Shown: in pieces, positions 1 through 8,657 of the stretch | Layout: each line of letters begins with the position of its first letter | Position numbering within the stretch: position 1 is the stretch's first letter | From: Clostridiales bacterium | GTDB lineage: Bacteria > Bacillota > Clostridia > Oscillospirales > Oscillospiraceae | Length of the DNA stretch: 64,000 nt | NCBI GenBank assembly: GCA_029008095.1 | Contig: JAQXJB010000029.1 | Location: 1-64,000, forward strand | Direction: 5' to 3' | Program-made: the position numbers and the translations under genes | Notes under the pieces: model-generated | Seen by the model: the letters and a program-made list of their open reading frames with translations, nothing else | What the model was told of the DNA's origin: nothing | Databases searched by the model: none

Positions 1-53
1 TTCAGCAGCTTCACAAAAGAATCCCGGATTGCCTTCTTCGTAAAATTTGCCAT
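1..53 (-). CDS. TetR/AcrR-family transcriptional regulator, N-terminal start only (truncated by window edge)
   Basis: Only the first 17 codons are inside the window, reading inward to position 1. The peptide begins MANFTKKAIRDSFVKLL, which resembles the opening of TetR-type regulators, where a 'TKxAIxxSFxxLL' helix precedes the DNA-binding helix-turn-helix. A clear ribosome binding site (AAAGGAG on the minus strand) sits just upstream of the ATG at 53. The call rests on a short but typical N-terminus, so the ligand and targets are unknown. Confidence 0.55.
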   Translation of the reverse strand, partial: MANFTKKAIRDSFVKLL

Positions 54-883
54 ACAGTATTCTCCTTTTCTGCCAGCGTTTTGCAACACTTATAGCATAA
101 CACCATTTTCCGACAAACGCAATGAAGATAATCCGAAAATATTCTATATAAATATCTTTTCACGGCAATGTACGGAAAAGGAATTGATGAATGTAATGCT
201 TTTCTCGAAGAGGTGGGTGTAGAAACCCTCGGTACAAAACAACGATACTAAAAACAGGAGGTTTTCTCAACATCCACGTCAATATCTATGTGCAGACTGT
301 TTCTCCGCACTAAGAGACATACCGTCTCCACATGGACAATACAAGAAAACAAATCCGCATATTATAGAAGAGCATTTTTTAATTCAGAAGTGTAGTAGTC
401 ACCCAGTAGAACCCTATTAACGATAATCGGAAGGGGGTGCATACTATATATACTCGATTAACGATTACCCCAACATTCCCAGATTTAAAGTCGCTTACTC
501 GTAGTCTCCCGGTAGTCTCATACCCTAGCAGACGCCAAATTATGCCCCATTTTGCCCAACTATATCGAGGATTGCAAGTAGTCATGGAGTCCTGCCGTGG
601 CACACAAAAAGTATCTTAATCATAGTTTGCCTCCAGTATATTTTTAGCTTTCCTGAGTTCTTCCTTAATGATATAATATCCTCAGCGTGGATGCATAGGT
701 GCGGATCATATATTTGATTTAAGCCGCTTTGCGACATGATATAATATAAAAAAAGCAATGTAAAGAAGAAAATCTGTGTGTTTTAGTATCTGATTTGCGG
801 AAATGGATGAAAATATATAAATAATATATAGCAGCCCAAGGGTTTGAACTTGAATCACTATGCCTAAAACGGGAGGTAATGAA
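54..883. other. Gene-poor intergenic stretch with no supported gene
   Basis: About 830 bases separate the TetR start from trxB. Open frames here (for example 379-603 minus, 437-619 plus and a 28-codon frame at 168-251 plus) have no good ribosome binding sites and no family I recognise. Base composition is more AT-rich and less codon-like than the neighbouring genes. Two extended -10 type sequences (TGATATAAT) occur near 669-677 and 737-745; the second is a plausible trxB promoter. A 16-18 base piece at about 716-731 resembles sequence at 19152-19170. I see nothing else definite. Confidence 0.4.
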
Positions 884-1816
884 ATGAGCGGGGCAAAAGT
901 AAGAGATATTGTAATAATTGGCGCGGGCGTTGCCGGGCTTTCGGCCGGCATATACGCTGGTCGGGCGAAGCTGGATACGCTCATGGTGGAGGCTGCCTTT
1001 CCAGGCGGACAGGCGGCGCTCACCAACGAGGTGGAAAATTATCCGGCTATCGATAATATCAGTGGGCCGGAGCTTACCAACAATATGCTGGAGCAAGCGA
1101 TAAAATTCGGCGCGGAGCTGAAAACAGTTTCCGTTACCGGGGTGGAGCTGAGCGGCGAGGTAAAGACCGTGCATACTGCCGAAGGTGACATCCAATCCAG
1201 AACGGTTATAATCGCTACCGGCGCGAAACCCAAAAAACTGGGCTTCGAAGGCGAAGAGAAATTCTTCGGGCGGGGCATAAGCTACTGCGCTACATGTGAC
1301 GGCTTTTTCTTCCGGGATTGTGATGTTTTCGTGATAGGCGGCGGCAACAGCGCGGCTGAGGAGGCGCTGTTCCTTACCCGCTTTGCCCGGAAGGTCATTA
1401 TGATAGTGCGCCGGGATGAGTTGAGCTGCACCAAAACCATAGCGGAAGAGCTGATGGCAGAGCCGAAGATCGAAATAAAGTACAGCACCGAGCTGATGCG
1501 GGTAAGCGGCGAAACAAAAATGGAGACAGCCGAATTCAAAAACAACAAAACGGGGGAGAACTGGTCATACCGCTCCTCTGATGGTGAAAAATTCGGCATA
1601 TTTGTCTTTGTGGGCTATGAGCCTGAGTCTGCGCTTTTCGCCGGACAGCTTGAGCTGGACGAGCGGGGCTATATACTCGCCGACGAGCGTCTGCATACGA
1701 ATATCCCCGGAGTCTTTGCCGCAGGGGACGTGCGTGCCAAGGAATTGCGGCAGATCATTACGGCTTCTGCCGACGGCGCGGCTGCTGCGGTGGAAGCAGA
1801 GAAGTATTTGAAATGA
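884..1816 (+). CDS. trxB: Thioredoxin reductase (NAD(P)H-dependent)
   Basis: A cytoplasmic flavoenzyme that passes electrons from NAD(P)H through FAD and a redox-active disulfide to thioredoxin. The 310-residue protein has an N-terminal FAD motif GAGVAG, the catalytic CATCDG at residues 135-140, a second nucleotide-binding motif GGGNSAAEEA and the C-terminal AAGDVR FAD signature. The start at 884 is preferred over an ATG-less extension because GGGAGG lies 8 bases upstream. Length matches the family. It stands alone with its own promoter region. A separate ferredoxin-linked thioredoxin system at 18.5-19.0 kb means the cell probably has two routes to reduced thioredoxin. Specific preference for NADPH or NADH cannot be read from sequence by eye. 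Confidence 0.92.
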   Translation: MSGAKVRDIVIIGAGVAGLSAGIYAGRAKLDTLMVEAAFPGGQAALTNEVENYPAIDNISGPELTNNMLEQAIKFGAELKTVSVTGVELSGEVKTVHTAEGDIQSRTVIIATGAKPKKLGFEGEEKFFGRGISYCATCDGFFFRDCDVFVIGGGNSAAEEALFLTRFARKVIMIVRRDELSCTKTIAEELMAEPKIEIKYSTELMRVSGETKMETAEFKNNKTGENWSYRSSDGEKFGIFVFVGYEPESALFAGQLELDERGYILADERLHTNIPGVFAAGDVRAKELRQIITASADGAAAAVEAEKYLK

Positions 1817-1935
1817 TTTTGCATGAACAGCGATAACATTTCCACCCTCATGATATGGAATTTCAGAAAATTCTTGTAGTTTGGGATTTGCTGTGATATA
1901 ATACCTTGAATATCAAAATGAAAGGATTGACGGAC

Positions 1936-2289
1936 ATGGTGAAAATGACAAACGATATGGGCAACATAAACGTTTCCGCTGACGTTTTCACAAATCTTGC
2001 GGGCGCCGCAGCCACAAACTGCTTCGGAGTTCGCGGTATGGCCATGAGATCTGTGAGTGACGGTCTTGTCCACCTTCTGAAAAAAGAAGCTATGGGCAAA
2101 GGCGTCCGCGTGACTTTCTGCGAGGATAACTCTATCGTTATAGAGCTTCATATCATCGTGAAGAACGGCGTGAACATCCCGGTTATCTGTCGTTCCATAA
2201 TCAAGGAAGTTAAGTATAAAGTTTCGGCGGATACCGGTGTTGAGGTAAAAAGCGTAGACGTTTACGTCGATTCAATTATGCCCGAATAA
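1936..2289 (+). CDS. Asp23/Gls24 family envelope stress-type protein
   Basis: A 117-residue Asp23/Gls24 (alkaline shock protein) family member, similar in placement to B. subtilis yloU. The body shows the usual family pattern of an N-terminal 'NISADVF' strand, a central helix and the 'GVRVTFCEDNSIVIELHIIVKNGVNIP' type beta region. The start at 1936 is chosen because AAAGGA lies 10 bases upstream. It directly precedes the FakA-like kinase, the same order as yloU-yloV, which suggests a conserved two-gene unit. Precise molecular role is not established for the family. Confidence 0.85.
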   Translation: MVKMTNDMGNINVSADVFTNLAGAAATNCFGVRGMAMRSVSDGLVHLLKKEAMGKGVRVTFCEDNSIVIELHIIVKNGVNIPVICRSIIKEVKYKVSADTGVEVKSVDVYVDSIMPE

Positions 2290-2349
2290 TAAATAATGGA
2301 TCAAGCGCACGGCTGATCCGGGCGTTTTTGAAAGGACGGACATTATAGA

Positions 2350-3990
2350 ATGATAGAAATTATTGATGGGCTTGCCCTGAAAAAGATGTTTATCGCCGCC
2401 GCTGTTACGCTGGACGGTTTTAAGGAAGAAATAAATGAGCTGAACGTTTTCCCTGTACCCGACGGCGATACAGGCAGCAACATGAGCATGACGATCGGAA
2501 ATGCCATGACCGAGCTGCAGAAGGCTGAGCCGGACAGCGTCACCAAGACTGCAGATATCGCCGCCGGCGCCCTGCTGCGCGGTGCGCGAGGCAATTCCGG
2601 CGTTATTCTATCCTTGCTTTTCAGAGGATTTGCCAAGTCTGTGAAAGAGAAAAAGACTATCGGCGCAGCCGAGCTCGCCGAGGCCTTCCGCGAGGGCGTC
2701 AGCACCGCGTATAAGGCCGTTATGAAGCCCTCCGAGGGAACTATCCTCACCGTTTCGCGCCTGGCTGCGGATGCCGCGTGCGAAGCGGCTGAGACTGAGA
2801 CCGATATCGAAAAAATCTTTGAGCACATGATATCTGTCGGAGAGGAAGCTCTGGCAGACACTGTCAACCAAAATCCGGTTCTGAAAAAGGCCGGCGTTAT
2901 TGACGCGGGCGGTAAGGGATATCTTATTATTATTGAGGCCATGCTGGCTTCCCTGCAAGGCAAGACATTTGAGGTGCCGGAGGTTAAAGCTGCTCAGGAG
3001 CCCAAAGAGAAGGCTGACTTCTCCGGCTTCGATACCGAGGACATAAAGTTCGCCTACTGCACCGAGTTCATCATAGGCCGGGAGAATCAGAAAGATCCTC
3101 AGCTGCTTCGTGAGTTCCTGGATAAGCTTGGCGACAGCATAGTTGTTGTGGATGACGATGAGATAATCAAGGTTCATGTGCATAACAACTGCCCTGGTAT
3201 TGTTATTACCGAGGCTCTTACCTACGGTAATCTTATCACCGTTAAAATAGAGAATATGAAGCTGCAGCACACGGAAGCCGTTGAAATGCAGGCGGCAGCA
3301 CAGGAAGAGAAAAGCACGGTCGCCAAGCCCGAGAAGGCGATAGGTGTGGTCGTTGTCTGTGCAGGAGACGGTCTTGAGGCAATGTTCAGGGATTTGGGCG
3401 CTGACGGAGTTATCTCCGGCGGACAAACCATGAACCCCTCCACCGAGGATATCCTCAAGGAGATAAACTGCACTCCCGCGGATACGGTATTCGTTCTGCC
3501 AAATAATAAGAACATCGTTCTCGCCGCCGCACAGTGCGTGGGCATGAGCGAGAAAAACGTGGTCGTTATCCCGACTAACACCGTGCCACAGGGCGTTTCA
3601 GCCATGCTGGCGTTTGATCCCGATGGGGGAGTGGAGGCGAATGAGGCTGCTATGAACGATGCCGCCGGTACCGTGCATACCGTTACCCTAACTTATGCGG
3701 CCAGAAACTCCTCTTTTGACGGCATTGAGATAATTGAGGGCGATTACCTTGCCATGATCGAGAATAAGCTTCTTGCCGCGGGTGCGGATTTTGAAGCTAT
3801 CGAGAAGGAGATAGGAGAAAGCCTTGCTGATTTTGAACCAGAGTTGGTGAGCATCTATTACGGTGAGAATGTCACAGGGGAGCAGGCGCAGGCGCTTGCG
3901 GACGTTCTGCAGGATGCCATGCCGGACGCTGAGGTTACGGTCATCCCCGGCGGACAGCCTGTTTACTACTACATCATTTCCGCAGAATAA
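2350..3990 (+). CDS. fakA: Fatty acid kinase FakA-like (DAK2/DegV-like fusion, YloV)
   Basis: This 546-residue protein has an N-terminal DhaL/DAK2 kinase domain (residues ~1-200; motifs 'NVFPVPDGDTGSNM' and 'GARGNSGVILS' bind the nucleotide and metals) followed by the DegV-like C-terminal portion, with the 'GAGDGLEAMFRDLGAD' region and 'GGQTMNPSTEDIL'. In characterised Firmicutes FakA phosphorylates fatty acids bound to FakB for phospholipid synthesis. No fakB is visible in this window. AAAGGA precedes the ATG. A palindromic stem at 3998-4027 follows and may end the transcript. Confidence 0.88.
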   Translation: MIEIIDGLALKKMFIAAAVTLDGFKEEINELNVFPVPDGDTGSNMSMTIGNAMTELQKAEPDSVTKTADIAAGALLRGARGNSGVILSLLFRGFAKSVKEKKTIGAAELAEAFREGVSTAYKAVMKPSEGTILTVSRLAADAACEAAETETDIEKIFEHMISVGEEALADTVNQNPVLKKAGVIDAGGKGYLIIIEAMLASLQGKTFEVPEVKAAQEPKEKADFSGFDTEDIKFAYCTEFIIGRENQKDPQLLREFLDKLGDSIVVVDDDEIIKVHVHNNCPGIVITEALTYGNLITVKIENMKLQHTEAVEMQAAAQEEKSTVAKPEKAIGVVVVCAGDGLEAMFRDLGADGVISGGQTMNPSTEDILKEINCTPADTVFVLPNNKNIVLAAAQCVGMSEKNVVVIPTNTVPQGVSAMLAFDPDGGVEANEAAMNDAAGTVHTVTLTYAARNSSFDGIEIIEGDYLAMIENKLLAAGADFEAIEKEIGESLADFEPELVSIYYGENVTGEQAQALADVLQDAMPDAEVTVIPGGQPVYYYIISAE

Positions 3991-3997
3991 GAATGAT

Positions 3998-4027
3998 ACA
4001 ATGGCGGGATATCTATCCCGCCATTGT
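3998..4027 (+). terminator. Stem-loop after fakA
   Basis: CAATGGCGGGA and TCCCGCCATTG form a perfect stem around a short loop. There is no strong T-run after it, so it may be a weak terminator or a processing hairpin. Confidence 0.4.
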
Positions 4028-4071
4028 GTTCTGAATGATCTTCAATGAAGTAAACCCCAAAAGAAACAGAG

Positions 4072-4899
4072 ATGATAGGCATGAATAAAGAAAATGAATA
4101 CACCTGGCGTGATTTTGAAATAATTGATACCCATACCCATGTTTTCCCGTCCAAGGTCTCCGCAAAGGCGGCATACAATATAGGCCGTTTTTACGACCTT
4201 CCATCCCAGCATGACGGAAGCTGTGAGGAGCTGCTGGCAAACGGCTCCAAGTACGGCATATCCAAATATGTCATATGCTCTGTCGCAACCACGCCCCATC
4301 AGGTGGCGGATATAAATAACTTTATCTCCCAGCAGCAGGTGGAGCATGAGGAGTTTTACGGATTTGGCGCGCTGCATCCCATGATGCACGGCGTAGGTGA
4401 CGAAGTGGAACGTATTATCAGCCTGGGTCTCCACGGTATCAAGCTGCACCCTGATTTCCAGTGCTTTGATATTGATTGCCCCGAAGCGTATGAGATATAT
4501 GAGGCTGCTCGGGGCCGTCTGCCTATACTTTTTCATGTGGGAGACGACAGATATGACTATTCCCGCCCCAACAAGCTGGCTAAGGTGGCTGACGATTTCC
4601 CGGATTTGAAAATAATTGCCGCGCATCTCGGCGGTTTCAGAAAATGGGACGAAGCCTGGGATTATCTAAAGAGACCGGGCATAAAATATGACGTGAGCAG
4701 TACCATGCCCGTTGCAAGCATAGGCCGCACCAAAAAGCAGCTATATTATCTTGGTGTGGAGAACTGCTTCTTTGGAACGGACTATCCTCTCTGGAACTAT
4801 GGCGAGGCGCTGGAGCGCTTCATGAGCATGGAACTGCCTTATGAGGATTGCAAAAAGGTGTTTTCCGAGAACTTCAAGGAGTTTATGGGAATCCAATAA
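4072..4899 (+). CDS. Amidohydrolase family protein (Amidohydro_2/TIM-barrel metal hydrolase)
   Basis: A 275-residue TIM-barrel metal-dependent hydrolase. Visible metal-site motifs are DTHTHVF near the N-terminus, KLHPDF mid-protein, HVGD, AHLGG and the late GTDYP aspartate, in the order expected of the amidohydrolase/TatD-like superfamily. Substrate is unknown; many relatives are decarboxylases or small-molecule hydrolases. It lies between fakA and a SpoVB-like gene, 23 bases from the next start, so it is probably cotranscribed with that gene. Two ATGs (4072, 4081) are possible starts; neither has a strong ribosome binding site. Confidence 0.75.
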   Translation: MIGMNKENEYTWRDFEIIDTHTHVFPSKVSAKAAYNIGRFYDLPSQHDGSCEELLANGSKYGISKYVICSVATTPHQVADINNFISQQQVEHEEFYGFGALHPMMHGVGDEVERIISLGLHGIKLHPDFQCFDIDCPEAYEIYEAARGRLPILFHVGDDRYDYSRPNKLAKVADDFPDLKIIAAHLGGFRKWDEAWDYLKRPGIKYDVSSTMPVASIGRTKKQLYYLGVENCFFGTDYPLWNYGEALERFMSMELPYEDCKKVFSENFKEFMGIQ

Positions 4900-4922
4900 T
4901 GCCTTTAGAAAGGATGTGTCTG

Positions 4923-6533
4923 ATGGCAGACCAGAAAAAGCAAAGCTTTGTCCAGGGCGCCGCTATGCTTACTGCGGCGGTCATTATAGTTAAGGTTATC
5001 GGTGCGCTGTATAAGATACCCCTTGGCAATATCCTCGGCGACGAGGGTATGGGATATTTCGGCGCGGCATATAATATATATTCGCTGCTGCTTACAATAT
5101 CCACAGCTGGTTTGCCTGTGGCATTGTCAAGAATGGTCTCCGAGGCCAATGCGCTGGGCAGACGGCTGCAGGTGAAGCGCACCTTCAATGTGGCGTGGAT
5201 GGCTTTCTTTGCGTTCGGACTGATAGCCACCCTGCTGATGATGCTGTTCCCCAATGCCTTTGCAAACGCCATAGACAATGCTGAAGCAGCTAAGAGCATT
5301 TTTGTGCTTGGACCTTCCGTACTGCTGTGCTGCCTTATGTCTGCGTATCGCGGATATACTCAGGGCCTCTCGGATATGGTACCCACCTCGGTGTCTCAGG
5401 TGCTCGAGGTGCTTGGCAAGCTGATATTCGGCCTTGCTCTTTCCTGGATATTTGTTAAGAAGGGACTTGGTCTGCCAACCGCGGCGGCGGGGGCCATAGC
5501 CGGCGTGACCATCGGCTCCTTTGCGGCGCTGATGTATATCGTAATCTATAAGCGACGGATGGATAAACGCAGCGGCGCTCCGGCGGCTTTGCCTGATGTG
5601 CCGGAAGCCCGCGGCCGAATTTTTGCAAAGCTTCTGAAGATAGGTATACCGGTCACCATAGGCTCAGCGGTTCTTAATATCATCGCCCTCATTGATACCA
5701 AGCTCATACTTAATCGCCTGCAGTTCGGCGCGGGATTTTCCTACGAGGAGGCCAATATACTTTACGGCGTGTATTTCAAGGTGCAGACTCTCTTCAATCT
5801 GCCCTCTGCATTTGTCGTACCGCTCACCGTAAGCGCCATTCCCGCTATCAGCACATATATTGCAAGAAAGCAGTATAAGGATGCCTCTCAGGTTACAGCA
5901 GCGGCGGTAAAGCTCTGTGCGTTGTTGGGCATGCCAATGGCGCTGGGTATGTCTGTGCTGTCTTATCCCATTATGAATGTGCTATATCCCGGCAGTAATG
6001 AGCAGGGGCCCGCTCTTCTGGCTATTCTCGGCATAGCTTCCTTCTTTGTCTGCCTCACCATGATGACCAACGCTATTCTCCAGGCCTACGGCCACGAGCG
6101 AGTGCCCGTCTGGACTATGCCCATCGGAGGAGTGGTGAAGATAGTTCTCAACTGGCTGCTCATCGGAAACGCAGCCATCGGTGTTCGCGGAGCGGCAATA
6201 AGCAGCGTAGCATGCTATCTGGTTATAAGTATAATAAATATTGTTATCATCTGTCTGCGTGTCCCGGAGCATCCCAGCTTTATGAAGATTTTCCTCCGCC
6301 CGGTCATTTCCACCTTAATCATGGGCGCGTCTGCCTGGCTGTCTTATCGTGGCATCAGTTCTGTTATAGGTACGGATAGCCGCATGGGTCTGGCTTTGGC
6401 AATGGGCCTGGCTATCATTATTGCCTGCATTGTTTACGCAATAATGATAATTGCCATCCGCGCAATAACAAAGGAGGAGCTGGAGCTTGTACCCAAGGGG
6501 GATAAAATAGCCAGACTCTTAAGAATTCGATAA
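4923..6533 (+). CDS. Polysaccharide biosynthesis/lipid flippase, SpoVB/YabM-like (MOP superfamily)
   Basis: A 536-residue integral membrane protein with about 14 hydrophobic segments, beginning with the family-typical 'FVQGAAMLTAAVIIVKVIGALYKIPL' style region and 'GLPVALSRMVSEA'. It belongs to the SpoVB/MurJ-like exporters of the MOP superfamily, which move lipid-linked sugars across the membrane. It is followed by hup and rqcP, resembling the yabM (spoVB)-yabO order of Bacillus but without mazG. The start at 4923 has AAAGGA 8 bases upstream; an in-frame ATG further 5' lacks one. Role in spore cortex versus vegetative wall cannot be decided. Confidence 0.82.
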   Translation: MADQKKQSFVQGAAMLTAAVIIVKVIGALYKIPLGNILGDEGMGYFGAAYNIYSLLLTISTAGLPVALSRMVSEANALGRRLQVKRTFNVAWMAFFAFGLIATLLMMLFPNAFANAIDNAEAAKSIFVLGPSVLLCCLMSAYRGYTQGLSDMVPTSVSQVLEVLGKLIFGLALSWIFVKKGLGLPTAAAGAIAGVTIGSFAALMYIVIYKRRMDKRSGAPAALPDVPEARGRIFAKLLKIGIPVTIGSAVLNIIALIDTKLILNRLQFGAGFSYEEANILYGVYFKVQTLFNLPSAFVVPLTVSAIPAISTYIARKQYKDASQVTAAAVKLCALLGMPMALGMSVLSYPIMNVLYPGSNEQGPALLAILGIASFFVCLTMMTNAILQAYGHERVPVWTMPIGGVVKIVLNWLLIGNAAIGVRGAAISSVACYLVISIINIVIICLRVPEHPSFMKIFLRPVISTLIMGASAWLSYRGISSVIGTDSRMGLALAMGLAIIIACIVYAIMIIAIRAITKEELELVPKGDKIARLLRIR

Positions 6534-6560
6534 AAATTTGCTCTTTTTCAGTAAAATACC

Positions 6561-6589
6561 TTGCAGAATGTGCGAATATATGGTAAATT
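6561..6589 (+). promoter_or_regulatory. Predicted sigma-A promoter of hup
   Basis: TTGCAG and TAAATT are separated by 17 bases, about 65 bases ahead of the hup start. A short hairpin (AGACC TTGA GGGTCT, ~6610-6625) lies in the leader. Confidence 0.5.
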
Positions 6590-6655
6590 AAGCAATGCTA
6601 AAGTTAATTAAGACCTTGAGGGTCTAAGGATAATACATCGGGAGGAACTATTATA

Positions 6656-6931
6656 ATGAATAAAACTGAACTTATCAACGCAGTTGCCGCTAAGACCGGC
6701 GTTTCCAAGAAGGACGCAGATAAAGTCATTGCCGCTACCCTGGACACTATCGCAGAGACCATTAAGGCCGGCGATAAGGTTTCCCTGGTTGGATTTGGCG
6801 TGTTTGATGTTAAGGAGAGAGCTGCCCGCGTTGGTCACAACCCCAGAACCAACGAGCAGATCGAGATTCCCGCTTCCAAGGTGCCTCAGTTCAAGGCCGG
6901 CAAGGCTCTGAAGGACGCAGTTGCCGAATAA
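6656..6931 (+). CDS. hup: HU family DNA-binding protein
   Basis: A 91-residue histone-like protein that bends and compacts DNA. It starts MNKTELINAVAAKTG, contains the helical dimerisation part and the signature 'VGFGVFDVKERAARVGHNPRT' with the DNA-contacting arm, then 'KVPQFKAGKALKDAV'. Length is exactly that of HU. GGGAGGAAC upstream sets the start. A strong terminator follows at 6944-6974, so it is largely transcribed by itself from the promoter at 6561-6589 ahead of rqcP. Confidence 0.96.
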   Translation: MNKTELINAVAAKTGVSKKDADKVIAATLDTIAETIKAGDKVSLVGFGVFDVKERAARVGHNPRTNEQIEIPASKVPQFKAGKALKDAVAE

Positions 6932-6943
6932 TTTGCTTCTTAC

Positions 6944-6974
6944 AAAGTGCCGCCTTAAAAAAGGCGGCACTTTT
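6944..6974 (+). terminator. Intrinsic terminator after hup
   Basis: AAAGTGCCGCCTT pairs perfectly with AAGGCGGCACTTT across an AAAA loop. It lies immediately in front of the rqcP ribosome binding site. Confidence 0.75.
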
Positions 6975-6999
6975 GCATAAAGCACAGAAGGGGATTTCT

Positions 7000-7242
7000 A
7001 TGAGACTCGATAAATATCTTAAGGTTTCAAGACTTATAAAGCGCCGCACCGTTGCCAACGAGGCCTGCGATAATGAGCGTGTAACGGTCAACGGTAAGAC
7101 CGCCCGCGCCTCCTACGAGGTGAAGATAGGCGATGTTATTGAGATAAGCTTCGGTCAGAAGACTGTGAAGGTTGAAGTGCTTGAGGTAAATGAGCACGCT
7201 GCCAAGAGTGATGCGCCTGCGATGTATAGGGAAGTAGTGTGA
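7000..7242 (+). CDS. rqcP: S4-domain RNA-binding protein RqcP (YabO/Hsp15-like)
   Basis: An 80-residue S4-domain protein, beginning MRLDKYLKVSRLIKRRTVANEAC and carrying 'VTVNGKTARASYEVKIGD', the typical S4 RNA-binding fold. In Bacillus, RqcP works with RqcH on stalled 50S subunits to drive alanine tailing. The start at 7000 has AGAAGGGGA upstream; a longer in-frame start lies in the terminator and is rejected. The last codons and the stop lie inside the first stem of the structured element that precedes the next gene, so the two are physically interlocked. Confidence 0.88.
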   Translation: MRLDKYLKVSRLIKRRTVANEACDNERVTVNGKTARASYEVKIGDVIEISFGQKTVKVEVLEVNEHAAKSDAPAMYREVV

Positions 7243-7370
7243 AAAAACACACTATTTATTAAAAAGCCCATCGCCTCGCCCTCCGGGCGACCGGCGATGA
7301 TGGCAAAAATCCTCCATGCGGGGAGATTTTCAATGACTATTTGTGCGGTGATGCCGCATGGAGGAGTTCT
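7233..7370 (+). ncRNA. Structured 5' leader element, copy A (candidate RNA switch, SD-sequestering)
   Basis: First of three related elements. Stems seen: TAGTGTG/CACACTA (7235-7254); CATCGCC/GGCGATG with an outer GCC/GGC (7266-7304) enclosing TCGCCC/GGGCGA; a tall stem AATCCTCCATGCGG (7308-7321) with CCGCATGGAGGA (7354-7365), which contains the Shine-Dalgarno; and a competing hairpin TGCGG/CCGCA (7344-7358). GGGGAG at 7320-7325 can instead pair with the CTCC strand. The start codon follows at 7371. Sequence between stems (ATTTGTG) is shared with the other copies, while paired bases differ compensatorily. Confidence 0.7.
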
Positions 7371-8657
7371 ATGAAAAAATTTCGTTGGGATAAAAAATAT
7401 CTGTATACCGGCGTAACGGCTTTCTGTGTTGTTGCCTGCAGCGTTATTTTCTTCTTCATTATCAATAATTGGAGCGATTTTCGCGGCGTACTGAGGAAGA
7501 TACAGTCGTCTATCAGCCCGGTGATAATTGGCCTTGCTTTGGCCTATTTGCTTCGCCCGGGGCTGAACACGCTGGAGCGCCGCATCCTGAGACCGTTGGG
7601 GACAAAGCTGTTCAAGGGCAACGATAAGAAGACATTCGCGTTCGCCAGATCGATAGGCATAACCATTATGATACTTTTGATGCTTGTGGTAGTGGCCGGA
7701 GTGATCAGAATGGTGCTGCCCCAAATCTACCTCAGCGTTGAAAAACTTATTATGAGCATCGACCATTACATAGAAGTGGTCGTGGAATGGGCTGATAAAT
7801 ATCTCTCAGAGAATCCGGAAATGGAAAGCTCCATGAGCTCCATCATAAGTGAAGTACTTAAGTATCTGGCCGATTGGCTGCAGACCGGCGTTCTTGGTCG
7901 TATTGATACCATAATCGTAAGCGTTACCAGCGGACTGCGCAGCGTTATAATGTCGCTGTTCAATTTCTGCATCGGTATTATCATTTCTGTTTATGTGCTT
8001 TACAGCAAGGAAAAATTCGCTGCTCAGGCCAAGAAGGTCGCCTGCTGTTTTCTTCAGCCGAAGAACGCCAACGGTCTGCTTGAGGCTTTCCGCAAGGCTG
8101 ACGAGGTGTTTGCCGGTTTCTTTATCGGTAAGCTCTTGGATTCTGCAATAATTGGCGTTATTTGCGGTATATTCACCGCTGCCGTGAACATGCCCTATGC
8201 CGCGCTCGTCAGTGTTGTGGTAGGCGTGACCAATATTGTGCCGTTTTTCGGACCTTACTTCGGCGCCGTACCCTGCGCCTTTATTATCCTGCTTGAGAGT
8301 CCCATGATGTGCCTGGTGTTCATCATATTCTGTATCGTGCTTCAGACCTTTGACGGCCATATCCTCGGCCCGAAGATACTGGGCAGCAAGACGAATCTTT
8401 CAAGCTTCTGGGTAATTTTCGCTATCCTGCTCAGCGGCGGGCTTTTCGGATTTATTGGCATGATCTGCGGCGTGCCAGTGTTCGCGGTGATATATTATTT
8501 CTTCCAGAGAGCGGTGCGCCGCCGGCTGGAAGAGAAGGGAATGCCGGTGGATACCCGGGATTACATGGAACTGGATATGCTGGACGAGGAAAGCAGCGAG
8601 CTAATTATGAAAGCTCCGGAACCGCGGGAAAAGCCTCCAAGGGCGAAGAAAAAATAA
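7371..8657 (+). CDS. AI-2E family transporter (PerM/YdiK-like permease)
   Basis: A 428-residue multispanning membrane protein of the AI-2E/PerM family: paired N-terminal helices, a soluble middle section and a C-terminal block with 'NIVPFFGPYFGAVPCAFIILL' and 'FDGHILGPKILGSKTNLSSFW', hallmarks of the family. Members have been linked to autoinducer-2 export or sodium/proton antiport, but substrates are mostly unproven. The start at 7371 is immediately downstream of GGAGGAG, which lies in the stem of copy A of the structured leader, so translation is probably controlled by that RNA. The 3' end overlaps the convergent small gene at 8601-8837. Confidence 0.85.
   Translation: MKKFRWDKKYLYTGVTAFCVVACSVIFFFIINNWSDFRGVLRKIQSSISPVIIGLALAYLLRPGLNTLERRILRPLGTKLFKGNDKKTFAFARSIGITIMILLMLVVVAGVIRMVLPQIYLSVEKLIMSIDHYIEVVVEWADKYLSENPEMESSMSSIISEVLKYLADWLQTGVLGRIDTIIVSVTSGLRSVIMSLFNFCIGIIISVYVLYSKEKFAAQAKKVACCFLQPKNANGLLEAFRKADEVFAGFFIGKLLDSAIIGVICGIFTAAVNMPYAALVSVVVGVTNIVPFFGPYFGAVPCAFIILLESPMMCLVFIIFCIVLQTFDGHILGPKILGSKTNLSSFWVIFAILLSGGLFGFIGMICGVPVFAVIYYFFQRAVRRRLEEKGMPVDTRDYMELDMLDEESSELIMKAPEPREKPPRAKKK

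Noticed and set aside
437..619. A 60-codon open frame in the gene-poor region
   Set aside because: No ribosome binding site, family or codon bias.
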